Assembly: GCF_000331025.1 (NCBI RefSeq)
Contig: NC_020055.1
Span: 2,637,370-2,701,369, forward strand
Source: Maridesulfovibrio hydrothermalis AM13 = DSM 14728
Lineage (GTDB): Bacteria > Desulfobacterota > Desulfovibrionia > Desulfovibrionales > Desulfovibrionaceae
Direction of reading: 5' to 3'
Length of the DNA: 64,000 nucleotides
A model generated the notes under the pieces. It worked only from the letters and a program-made list of their open reading frames with translations. It did no database searches and was not told the origin of the DNA. The position numbers and the translations under genes are program-made. Shown here piece after piece: positions 54,513 to 63,094 of this stretch. Numbering within the stretch: the first letter of the stretch is position 1; every line of letters begins with the position of its first letter.

Positions 54513-55787
54513 ATGACAACGGATAAAGTGCTGAGAATTCTGGTTGTGCTGCCGCTTTATGGCGGGTCTTTGCCTGTGGGCAGATTCTGTGTTGCTGCGT
54601 TAGAGGAAATGGGGCATCTGGTGGAGACTTTTGAAGCTCCTTCTTTTTATGATGCATACAATTCTCTGGATGATCTTAAAGTCACTGCTGACAGGCATCA
54701 ATATTTGCAGAACAGTTTTCTACAGGTTTTGTCTCAGGCCGTTCTGGCCAAAGCTGAAACATTTGAACCAGACATGGTTTTGGCTATGGCCCAAGCCCCG
54801 CTTACCCACCAAGCCCTCAAACGACTTCGCCGTGACGGTGTAAAAACTGCTATGTGGTTTGTTGAGGATTTCAGACTTTTCACATATTGGCAGAGCTTTG
54901 CCCCCTTTTATGATATTTTTGCTGTTATCCAAAAAGATCCTTTTTTTTCAGAACTTAAACAGATCGGGGTGGAAAATGTACTTTACCTGCCCCTTGCAGC
55001 TCATCCTGAGTTTCACAAACCTGTCCAGCTTAATTCCGTAGACAGCCAGAAATATGGCAGCGATGTTTCTTTTATGGGAGCCGGATATCCTAATCGCCGG
55101 CTGGCATTTCGCCGGTTGATTCATCACGGACTTAAAATATGGGGGTCTGAATGGGATGGAGATCATGTACTTGAACCTTATTTGCAACAAGGTGGACGCA
55201 GGGTTTCATCAGAAGAGTGCGTAAAGATTTTTAATGGCACTAAAATTAATTTAAACCTTCATTCATCTATTCAGGCAGATGAGCTTGTGAGCGGAGGCGA
55301 TTTTATCAATCCAAGGACTTTTGAACTTGCCGCTTGCGGATCATTTCAACTGGTTGACCGGCGCAGCCTTATGCCCGAAGCGTTTGCTGAAGGTGAACTT
55401 GCACATTTTGAAAGCTTGGAAGATTTAGATGAAAAAATAGAATATTTTCTGGCTAATCCAGATAAAAGAGCTGATTTTGCAGCCAAAAGCCGTGAAAGGG
55501 TGCTTAAAGATCATACCTATGCAGTAAGAATGCAGTCATTGATTGATTTTACTGCCAAGTCTTTTTCAGACTGGCCCAAAAGCAGAACCGTTGATGATAT
55601 TTTTGCACCTGATTTTCCTGCTGAGTTAAAAGGTGATATAATGCAACTTATTGAAAAACTGGGACTTCCGGCAAATGTCGGCTTTGATGATCTGGTTACA
55701 GCTGTGCGCGCCAGGCATGGCAAACTTAGTCCACTTGATACGGCAGTCCTCTTTTTAGATGAATGGAAAAAAGCATATAAAAAGTAA
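54513..55787 (+). CDS. CgeB-like glycosyltransferase with DUF3880-type N-terminus
   Basis: 424 residues. The N-terminal half has AMWFVEDFRLFTYW and DIFAVIQKDPFFSEL, as in DUF3880; the C-terminal half is a group 1-type donor domain with INLNLHSS, GDFINPRTFELAACGSFQLVD and AKSRERVLKDHTY, as in CgeB-like enzymes. Probably modifies surface glycans or a glycoprotein. Same operon as the GT9 gene. Confidence 0.82.
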   Translation: MTTDKVLRILVVLPLYGGSLPVGRFCVAALEEMGHLVETFEAPSFYDAYNSLDDLKVTADRHQYLQNSFLQVLSQAVLAKAETFEPDMVLAMAQAPLTHQALKRLRRDGVKTAMWFVEDFRLFTYWQSFAPFYDIFAVIQKDPFFSELKQIGVENVLYLPLAAHPEFHKPVQLNSVDSQKYGSDVSFMGAGYPNRRLAFRRLIHHGLKIWGSEWDGDHVLEPYLQQGGRRVSSEECVKIFNGTKINLNLHSSIQADELVSGGDFINPRTFELAACGSFQLVDRRSLMPEAFAEGELAHFESLEDLDEKIEYFLANPDKRADFAAKSRERVLKDHTYAVRMQSLIDFTAKSFSDWPKSRTVDDIFAPDFPAELKGDIMQLIEKLGLPANVGFDDLVTAVRARHGKLSPLDTAVLFLDEWKKAYKK

Positions 55788-55939
55788 AAAATAATTACAT
55801 ACTGCTTTACTTTTTTGATAACTTAATAAAATATTTTAGTATTGATATTTGGAAAAAAATAATTTTAACGCATAACTACTGTATTTCAATTTCAGTTATA
55901 CATTTAATAACTATTAAGTTTGAGAGAGAGTTTGTTTTT

Positions 55940-56818
55940 ATGGTGAAACTTTTTTCAGGAAGAGGGTTTAGCGGAAGTATTAAAATTACTCCGGGAGAAT
56001 TTATACAGCTTAGAAACATTATTTATGAGTTGTCAGGTATCTTCTTGCAGGATAACCGCAGATTTCTTGTTGAAAATAGATTCGCACCGCGTCTCTCTGA
56101 GTTGAAACTTAAAAGTTACACTGATTACATCAGGTACTTAAAGCATGAGCGCAAAGGAAAGACTGAAGAGCTTAATATGCTGACAGAGCTGATAACGACC
56201 AACGAAACCAGCTTTTTCAGAGATGCACCACAACTTAAGGCTTTCAGGCTCTATACTTTAAAAGAACTGATTGATGCTGGGAATAAATCCGGCAAGCGTG
56301 AAATAAAGATTTGGTCAGCAGGATGTTCATCTGGTGAAGAACCATATACCCTTGCTATAATTCTGCATGAAGCACTCAAAGATAATTTGCGTAAATGGCG
56401 CATCCGTATTACAGCAAATGATATCTCAACTAACGTTCTTAACATGGCCAAAAAAGGTGTTTATACCAAATATGCATTAAGAACGACACCGGCTCCGATC
56501 ATAGCAAAATATTTTACAGAAAAAGATAATGATATCTATCATGTTAACCCTGAAGTTAAACGTCTGGTCAGCTTTGGAAAGATTAACCTTAATCAAGAGC
56601 GGTCCATAAAATTGGTTCCTAAATCTCATGTTGTTTTTTGCAGAAATGTTATTATTTATTTTGATAAAGAAATGAAGAAAAAAGTTATAGCTGGCTTTTA
56701 CAACAATCTTGTTGATGACGGCCATTTGTACATAGGGCACTCTGAGTCTTTACATTTAATAACAAATACTTTTAAATCTAAACAACATGTAGGTGCAATC
56801 TCATACAGAAAAATCTGA
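55940..56818 (+). CDS. cheR: CheR chemoreceptor methyltransferase
   Basis: 292 residues. CheR_N helical domain (about 15-75) then the SAM-dependent domain with TTNETSFFRD near 87-95, IWSAGCSSGEEPYTLAI near 124-140 and VVFCRNVIIYFD near 230. It methylates glutamates of chemoreceptors. No pentapeptide-binding extras. 30 bases before the HDOD gene. Confidence 0.95.
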   Translation: MVKLFSGRGFSGSIKITPGEFIQLRNIIYELSGIFLQDNRRFLVENRFAPRLSELKLKSYTDYIRYLKHERKGKTEELNMLTELITTNETSFFRDAPQLKAFRLYTLKELIDAGNKSGKREIKIWSAGCSSGEEPYTLAIILHEALKDNLRKWRIRITANDISTNVLNMAKKGVYTKYALRTTPAPIIAKYFTEKDNDIYHVNPEVKRLVSFGKINLNQERSIKLVPKSHVVFCRNVIIYFDKEMKKKVIAGFYNNLVDDGHLYIGHSESLHLITNTFKSKQHVGAISYRKI

Positions 56819-56848
56819 TTCGCGGTTTAATCTCTAAAGAGGTACAAT

Positions 56849-58069
56849 ATGCAGAGTATCAGTATTGACGATGTCACGCCCGGTATGGTTTTGGCTACCA
56901 GCATTGAACAGTCAGGAAGAATGTTGCTTCCGAAAGGATCGGTTCTCACAGACAGTAATATTGCTGTATTCAAACGACAGGGAATAGAATCTGTTGAAAT
57001 AATTACTGCTGATAAAGTTGAACCGGATGAAGAAAGCATCGATCATGCTTATGCGTATGTGAAAGATTATTTTATTTTTGTTGATCACAGTCATCCGGCT
57101 ATGATCCAGATGTTTGATATTGCAGTTTATAAAACCGCTATGAAATTAATGGAAGGCTGGCGACTGCCGACTTTAGAAGAGCGTACAGTTTTAGGTCTTG
57201 ATGATATGAGGGACCTTTTTTACCGGGATGAAGGTTCCGTTGAAGATGTGGTCGATGCAGAGCTGAAACTGGCTTCCTTTCCGGATATTTTTTTCAAAGT
57301 AAAAGAAGCTGTCTCCGATGAGCAGACCTCAGCTCAGCATATTGCCGAGGTTGTGGGACTTGATGTAGGTCTTTCTACTCAGTTGCTGAAACTGGTCAAC
57401 AGTCCGTTGTATGGATTTCCTTCTGAAATCAGCTCTCTTGTACGCGCCGTGGCTTTAATAGGTGGCAGAGAACTATGCACTCTGGCACTAGGACTTTCAA
57501 CTATTGGATATTTTAGAGATATTCCGCCTGAACTTGTTGATATGCATTCATTTTGGCTGCATTCTTTGACGTGTGGTGTTTTCAGCAAAATTATTGCTGA
57601 ACAGGTGGATGGCGTTATTCCTGAAGAAATGTTTACCGCCGGCTTGCTTCATGATGTTGGTAGACTTGTATTATTTAAGAAAATGCCTTGCAGCGCTGTG
57701 CAGGCAATGCTTTATGCCAGAGAAAATTTTATTCCACTGATGGAAGCTGAGGATATGGTGCTCGGTTTTAATCATTCACAGATTGCTGAATCAATGTTTG
57801 AAAAATGGAATTTTCCGGCAAATCTTACCGAGATAATCAGTTCACATCACGCTCCTATGAACTGTACGCTGAATAAGGAAGCTGGAATCCTGCAACTTGC
57901 TGACAATTTAGCCTTGTCCGTCGGAATTGCTGACGGAGGAATGTACGTTCTGCCCGGCGTGGACGAAGGTCTTTGGGAACTTCTAAATATTGATGAAGAC
58001 AGGCTTTCTCAGATTGTTGCGGACTATGACTATCAGATCAAAGAATTATTCAATACTTTTTTCGGCTGA
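56849..58069 (+). CDS. HDOD-domain signalling protein
   Basis: 406 residues. The N-terminal part (about 1-125) is a small beta-rich region starting ISIDDVTPGMVLATSI, like the DUF3391-type leader of HD-GYP proteins. The HDOD domain (about 140-340) has LLKLVNSPLYGFPSEISSLVRAVALIGG and LLHDVGRLVLFK, where an HD pair is retained. HDOD proteins act in chemotaxis and stress signalling. Its 3' end overlaps the opposite histidine kinase gene by 37 bases. Confidence 0.88.
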   Translation: MQSISIDDVTPGMVLATSIEQSGRMLLPKGSVLTDSNIAVFKRQGIESVEIITADKVEPDEESIDHAYAYVKDYFIFVDHSHPAMIQMFDIAVYKTAMKLMEGWRLPTLEERTVLGLDDMRDLFYRDEGSVEDVVDAELKLASFPDIFFKVKEAVSDEQTSAQHIAEVVGLDVGLSTQLLKLVNSPLYGFPSEISSLVRAVALIGGRELCTLALGLSTIGYFRDIPPELVDMHSFWLHSLTCGVFSKIIAEQVDGVIPEEMFTAGLLHDVGRLVLFKKMPCSAVQAMLYARENFIPLMEAEDMVLGFNHSQIAESMFEKWNFPANLTEIISSHHAPMNCTLNKEAGILQLADNLALSVGIADGGMYVLPGVDEGLWELLNIDEDRLSQIVADYDYQIKELFNTFFG

Positions 58070-59193
58070 TCTGAATTACCATTTTTATTGCAGCATTCAG
58101 CGTCAGGGCAGGGCAGTTCTATGGTAACTGTCGTGCCTTTATTCGCGCCCTGACTTTCTATATGCAACTTACCCTGATGTTCAAAAACTATTTTATTTAC
58201 TCTGGACAGTCCCATCCCGACTCCTTTTGCTTTTGTCGAGAAAAACGGGTCCAGCACATGGTTAAGTTGATGCCGTTCAATCCCCATGCCGTGGTCTATC
58301 ATTTTTATAAAAATAGTTCCGCTTTTACGTGTGACTTGTACACGCACATCGGTGATTTTTTCGGGAGTAAAATTGCTGGCATTGAGCAATAGTTCAACGA
58401 TTGCAGCCTGAAAAAGTTTTTTGCCCACGATAATGGAATCTACCGAACATTCAAACTTCATTTCAATGCATTCACCTATACGCTCAAGGATTCTATTTGC
58501 GTCTTCATTGGCCTGCTTGAAAAGATCTTCGGTATTAACTTCAACAGGAACAGGTTTGGGAATATTTGAATAGGTGTGAACGGCAGCTACTAAGCCTTCT
58601 AATTTAATAGCTTCCTCTGAAATAATTTGAATATCTTTTTTTAGGGGGTCGCTTTCAGGTAATTTGCGGGAAACCAGATTGGCCATTCCGCCAATCACTG
58701 TTGCCGGATTCAAAACTTGATGAGCAACAGCCTGAGCAAGGGAGTCTAATCCTTCTATCCGCTCTTTTTGCAATTCAGCATTTCGAGACAGAATTTTTTT
58801 CTCACGTTCTTCAGCATTGTATATTTCAGTCACATCTTCAAAAAGAAAGACCATACCTATAATGTTTTCATTTTCAGTAAGAAAAGAAGAAGTAATGGAA
58901 AGACGTTTGGGGCATTTCCTGTTTTTTAATTTATAAGGAACAATATGCTTAAGACCAATTGTTTTCTTATTAATTACATCAATAATTACTTGGTTAAATT
59001 CAGAATTAAAAACTTCATCGGTAATGAATAATTCGCCCCACCCGAAACCGATATGTTTGTCGCAACTGAGATCGAGAATATTGCAGATGGCCGTGTTTAG
59101 AAAAACGATTTTTCCTTCATGGGAAATAACCATCAAACCGACATCAAGACTTTCAATAATATTTTCAATAATTAAGGAATTGAATGAAGGCAT
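58033..59193 (-). CDS. PAS-domain sensor histidine kinase, cytoplasmic
   Basis: 386 residues, no membrane helix. PAS domain (about 5-130, SLDVGLMVISHEGKIVFLN), coiled linker, H-box AHQVLNPATVIGG with phospho-accepting His158, and an HATPase domain with DHGMGIERHQ and GVGMGLSRVNKI. The PAS ligand is unknown. It has no response regulator next to it. The last 12 codons are antisense to the HDOD gene end. Confidence 0.92.
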   Translation of the reverse strand: MPSFNSLIIENIIESLDVGLMVISHEGKIVFLNTAICNILDLSCDKHIGFGWGELFITDEVFNSEFNQVIIDVINKKTIGLKHIVPYKLKNRKCPKRLSITSSFLTENENIIGMVFLFEDVTEIYNAEEREKKILSRNAELQKERIEGLDSLAQAVAHQVLNPATVIGGMANLVSRKLPESDPLKKDIQIISEEAIKLEGLVAAVHTYSNIPKPVPVEVNTEDLFKQANEDANRILERIGECIEMKFECSVDSIIVGKKLFQAAIVELLLNASNFTPEKITDVRVQVTRKSGTIFIKMIDHGMGIERHQLNHVLDPFFSTKAKGVGMGLSRVNKIVFEHQGKLHIESQGANKGTTVTIELPCPDAECCNKNGNSDQPKKVLNNSLI

Positions 59194-59286
59194 AATTTTA
59201 TCCTGATATGAAGTTTTTATTAGAAACTATACACACCACATCGGGGACAGGCAACGTTTTCTGAATTATTACTGAAGTATGTCTGA

Positions 59287-59303
59287 TGCAAATCTGATTT
59301 GCA
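59287..59303 (-). promoter_or_regulatory. 17-bp palindrome upstream of the histidine kinase gene
   Basis: TGCAAATC-T-GATTTGCA, perfect 8-bp arms around one base, in the 118-base gap between rarA and the kinase gene. No T-tract follows, so an operator is as likely as a hairpin. Confidence 0.4.
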
Positions 59304-59311
59304 GCGTTCAG

Positions 59312-60574
59312 TTACTTTTTCCTTTTAGAGGAAGGTGGCTCAACTCTGGTGCGTGCAAATCTTTTTTGACCATGCAACCATGCATTTAAACGCGGTTCTT
59401 CACCTTGATCTTTTGAATTATAAAAAGTGCGATCTGAAATTTCAGGAGGCAAATATTCCTGCTCAACATAACTTTTTGGAAAGGAGTGGGGGTACTTATA
59501 ATTACGACCATAGCCCCATTCTTTTTGCAGATTAGTTGTAGCATTTCGCAAATGAAGAGGAACAGGCAACATACCGTTCTGACGAATCTCCTGCTTAACG
59601 GTGTGATAAGCAGCATAGGTGCTGTTGCTCTTAGGAGCCAAAGCCAAATAAACCACCGTTTCAGAAAGGGGGATAAATCCTTCCGGCATACCTATAAATT
59701 CAACAGCCTGCTGGCATGAGACAGCAAGAGTAATGGCATAAGGGTCAGCAAGGCCGATATCCTCTCCAGCTGAAATAATTAATCTGCGAGTAATAAATTT
59801 CGGATCTTCACCGCTTTCAATTAAGCAGCCAAGATAATAAAGCGCAGCGTCAGGGTCACTTCCTCTGATGGATTTAATCAGCGCAGAAGCCAGTTCATAG
59901 TGCGAATCGCCATCCCGATCGCCGCGTATAACCGTTTCCGGCAAAATTGTTCTGAGTTTTTCCGCCTCACGCTTTTCTTCTGAAAGCTGTGAAGTATATT
60001 CAAGGAGGTTAAGCAGACTGCGCCCATCACCGCCAGCCATGGAAGTTATCAGGTTGAGACTGTCAGCACTGAGTTCCATTTCAAGCTCTTCACAGGCCCG
60101 CTTGCAAATTGCGATCAAATCAACTTTACTCAATGCTCTAAGTCTAAGAACATGCAACCTTGATAAAAGCTGTCTGGTTACACTGAATGATGGATTCTCA
60201 GTCGTTGTAGCCAGCAGAGTAATTTCACCGGATTCAAGTATGGGCAGGAAAAAATCCTGCTGTGCTTTGGAAAAACGGTGCAGCTCATCTAGGATAAGAA
60301 TATCCATACCTGCAAGTTGCTTGCGCAAGCTTGCAATACCTGCTTCCGGAGCGCTGATACGCATGAAATGGCGGCCAGTGGATTTGGCCAGCAAAAGGGC
60401 AAGTGTCGATTTTCCGCAACCGGGAGGGCCGAACAGCAATAATGAAGGAAGTCTTTTCGAGCGGTCAAAAGCTTCAATACGTTCGCGGATATGGCTCTGG
60501 CCGACAAACTCATCAAGTTTTTTAGGGCGGATGCGGTCAGCAAGAGGCTGATTATCTGTTAATTCTAACTTCAA
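59312..60574 (-). CDS. rarA: RarA/MgsA AAA+ replication-recombination protein
   Basis: 420 residues. Walker A GPPGCGKST at 49-57, Walker B LILDELHRFSKAQQD, then LLARLHVLRLRAL-type clamp-loader helices and the RarA C-terminal domain (GEDIGLADP, YKYPHSFP). It acts at stalled replication forks. Two bases after rsmE. Confidence 0.95.
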   Translation of the reverse strand: MKLELTDNQPLADRIRPKKLDEFVGQSHIRERIEAFDRSKRLPSLLLFGPPGCGKSTLALLLAKSTGRHFMRISAPEAGIASLRKQLAGMDILILDELHRFSKAQQDFFLPILESGEITLLATTTENPSFSVTRQLLSRLHVLRLRALSKVDLIAICKRACEELEMELSADSLNLITSMAGGDGRSLLNLLEYTSQLSEEKREAEKLRTILPETVIRGDRDGDSHYELASALIKSIRGSDPDAALYYLGCLIESGEDPKFITRRLIISAGEDIGLADPYAITLAVSCQQAVEFIGMPEGFIPLSETVVYLALAPKSNSTYAAYHTVKQEIRQNGMLPVPLHLRNATTNLQKEWGYGRNYKYPHSFPKSYVEQEYLPPEISDRTFYNSKDQGEEPRLNAWLHGQKRFARTRVEPPSSKRKK

Positions 60575-60576
60575 TT

Positions 60577-61308
60577 TTATCTCCGGGGGAGTTGCTGACG
60601 TTCAAGATAAGCTGCGCCTAAACAGAGCAGGGCGGCCGTTTCCCAGCGCAAAATACTGTTGCCCAGACTGCACGGCTCAAAACCTCCGTTTATGAGAAGC
60701 TCTGCTTCCCGGGGGCTGAAACCTCCCTCAGGTCCGATTACAGCTAAAGTGGACTCTTTTGCAAAAACTGAAATATCGGGGACAGTATCTCCATCAGCTT
60801 TTTCCCACAGAATCAATTTATGTGAATAATTTTTTGAGACTTCAAGTAACTTTTCGACTGTCCCGCTGACTGTTTGAAGTTCCGGCAGCCACGGGTTGCC
60901 GCATTGTTTAGCCGCTGCGATCAATTTTTCGTTCCATGACTCTTTGACTTGCGCAGGCACTTTTCCTTGACTGAATTCACTTTGGAAAAAAATAAGCCCA
61001 CGAGCTTCAAGTTCAACTGATTTTTCAAAAATCCAGTTGCGCCGGCTGGATTTATTCCAACCTATAGCCAGTGTAAGTCCACGCAGTTCAGGATTTTTAT
61101 TTTCTTTAATGAGTGAAAGTTCAGCGCGGCTTTTACTGATTTCACCTACGGTGAAAAGTCCATCCCGCCCGCACCCATCAAAAAGCCGCACCGTGTCTCC
61201 CTTGCAAGTACGCAATACTTTGCCCATATGCCTAGCTTCATTACCATCAAGGATGAAAGGAGCGGTCCATTTCTCAGGAGCCAGATAAAAAGAATTGAGG
61301 CGAGACAT
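60577..61308 (-). CDS. rsmE: 16S rRNA m3U1498 methyltransferase
   Basis: 243 residues from the ATG at 61308, with GGAAG upstream; the longer frame to 61359 runs through the terminator and is rejected. SPOUT-fold signatures: N-terminal PUA-like RHMGKVLRTCKGD, then LAVIGPEGGFSPREAELL and SLGNSILRWETAAL. Operon with rarA. Confidence 0.94.
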   Translation of the reverse strand: MSRLNSFYLAPEKWTAPFILDGNEARHMGKVLRTCKGDTVRLFDGCGRDGLFTVGEISKSRAELSLIKENKNPELRGLTLAIGWNKSSRRNWIFEKSVELEARGLIFFQSEFSQGKVPAQVKESWNEKLIAAAKQCGNPWLPELQTVSGTVEKLLEVSKNYSHKLILWEKADGDTVPDISVFAKESTLAVIGPEGGFSPREAELLINGGFEPCSLGNSILRWETAALLCLGAAYLERQQLPRR

Positions 61309-61321
61309 AATACTTCCAATT

Positions 61322-61361
61322 AAAAAAATGGCGAACCGGAATATAATCCTGTCCGCCATTT
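61322..61361 (-). terminator. Terminator between lysA and rsmE
   Basis: Minus strand: AAATGGCG ... CGCCATTT with further imperfect pairing inside (61326-61361), then TTTTAATT. It ends lysA transcription 15 bases before the rsmE start. Confidence 0.8.
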
Positions 61362-61375
61362 GACTATATTTATTT

Positions 61376-62614
61376 TTAAGATTCGAGATTCAGCAGATCT
61401 TCGTATGTTTCCCTTCTGCGTGCAACGATTACATCATCTCCATCTACAATAATTTCAGCCGCTCTCAGACGGGAATTGTAGTTAGAGGACATAGTAAAAC
61501 CATATGCTCCGGCAGAGTATACGGCCAGCAGCTCTCCCTGCATCAGTTCAGGAATTTCGCGATCTTTAGCAAGAAAATCTCCTGATTCACAAATGGGGCC
61601 GACCACGTCATAGTCGACAACAGGACGGTCATTTTTAACAACCTCTGAGATGTTGTGATAAGATTGGTAGAGAGAAGGACGAACAAGGTCATTCATCGCT
61701 GCGTCAACAATCAAAAAGTCTTTGGTAGGAGTCTTTTTGGTGTAGATTACTTCAGTTACGAGAATTCCTGCGTTACCGGCGATCACTCGTCCCGGTTCAA
61801 GTATTACTTTAAGGTTTTTACCTTCAAGAGCTTTACTGAGTGCTTCTCCAAATTCTTTAGGATGAGGCGGCTGCTCTTCATCATAAGTGATACCGAGTCC
61901 CCCGCCAAGGTCGAGGTGTTCAATTTCAATGCCCAGAAGTCCAAGCTCTTCTCTAAAAGCAAGAAGTTTATCAAGTGCTTCAAGGAAAGGTTCGATAGTC
62001 GTCAGCTGTGAACCTATGTGGCAATCTATGCCGACAGGGTTAACGTTAGAAAGTTTTTTTGCTGTCTGATAAGCTTCTTTTGCTGTGACCATATCTAGAC
62101 CGAATTTATTCTTTTTCATTCCGGTAGAAATGTAAGGATGGGTCTTCGGGTCAACATCAGGATTGATGCGAAAGCTGATGCGTGCTGTCTTGTTCATGGA
62201 CATGGCAACTTCGTTGATTCTGTGCATTTCGCCGACAGACTCAACATTGAACATAAGGATATCTGCTTTAAGAGCTTCAGCTATTTCATATGCTTTTTTG
62301 CCTACGCCTGAAAAAACAATTTTGCTGGAGGAAACACCTGCTTTAAGTGCTCTGAAAAGTTCACCACCGGAGACAATATCCATACCTGCACCCATTTCAG
62401 CCAGAAGCCTCAGCACACTGAGGTTGGAATTGGCTTTAACAGAATAACAAGTCATGTGATCCAGACCGGTAAAAGCGGAATCAAATGCTTTAAAATGTCT
62501 GCGCAATGTAGCTGCGGAGTATACGTAAAGAGGCGTGCCATATTCGTTGGCAAGCTCAGCTATGCTGATATTTTCAGCGTGAAGTTCATTATTTTTAAAC
62601 TCAAAATGATGCAT
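61376..62614 (-). CDS. lysA: Diaminopimelate decarboxylase
   Basis: 412 residues. PLP Lys60 in TCYSVKANSNLS; HIGSQLT, HLDLGGGLGITYDEE and EPGRVIAGNAG are barrel motifs; GPICESGDFLA has the partner-subunit Cys. It makes lysine from meso-diaminopimelate. Upstream is the mutS-linked lipoprotein gene, 24 bases away. Confidence 0.96.
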   Translation of the reverse strand: MHHFEFKNNELHAENISIAELANEYGTPLYVYSAATLRRHFKAFDSAFTGLDHMTCYSVKANSNLSVLRLLAEMGAGMDIVSGGELFRALKAGVSSSKIVFSGVGKKAYEIAEALKADILMFNVESVGEMHRINEVAMSMNKTARISFRINPDVDPKTHPYISTGMKKNKFGLDMVTAKEAYQTAKKLSNVNPVGIDCHIGSQLTTIEPFLEALDKLLAFREELGLLGIEIEHLDLGGGLGITYDEEQPPHPKEFGEALSKALEGKNLKVILEPGRVIAGNAGILVTEVIYTKKTPTKDFLIVDAAMNDLVRPSLYQSYHNISEVVKNDRPVVDYDVVGPICESGDFLAKDREIPELMQGELLAVYSAGAYGFTMSSNYNSRLRAAEIIVDGDDVIVARRRETYEDLLNLES

Positions 62615-62638
62615 TGTGGAAGGACTCCATTTTTGTGA

Positions 62639-63094
62639 TTAGGGTACAGCTGTATATACGTCGGAGATGGCTACACCAAGTGTGTCGTAAACGTTGCGTC
62701 CGACAACTCTCCAGCGGTAGCTTTTAGCAGGATCAAGTCCACACTCGCTGAATACAAATGTGGGGCCGTCAGATTGAATGCCTTCGGAACCGGGAACAAA
62801 GTTCTTTCTGATTGCCGGAAAAAAAGGACAAGTGGGACAGCCTTCTCCGGGGCCGGAACCGTCAGCTTGGAATTGAAGGCTCAGATTGTCTACATTTTTA
62901 TATGCGCCGTCAACCTTTACTACAACTTTAAGACATTCTCCAACCCTGCGTCCTTCGACAGATGCGAAAGTAAAAATGTCTTCACTTTTTTGCGGGGAAG
63001 GCCATATTTTAACACCGCATCCAGAGGCTGTTAAAAGGACTACCGCCAGAACTGTCAGCATTACATTTGTTTTGAAAGCATGAAATTTCATCAT
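62639..63094 (-). CDS. Lipoprotein of unknown function between mutS and lysA
   Basis: 151 residues from the ATG at 63094, whose ATGA overlaps the mutS stop; the next ATG at 63091 is equally possible. The signal peptide ends in lipobox TASGC (Cys26, Gly at +2). The mature part is beta-rich: VVVKVDGAYKNVDNLSLQFQ and SYRWRVVGRNVYDTLG resemble a fibronectin-type fold. Two cysteines in CPTC may form a disulfide. Not the small LptM lipoprotein often found beside lysA, as it is much longer. Confidence 0.75.
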   Translation of the reverse strand: MMKFHAFKTNVMLTVLAVVLLTASGCGVKIWPSPQKSEDIFTFASVEGRRVGECLKVVVKVDGAYKNVDNLSLQFQADGSGPGEGCPTCPFFPAIRKNFVPGSEGIQSDGPTFVFSECGLDPAKSYRWRVVGRNVYDTLGVAISDVYTAVP

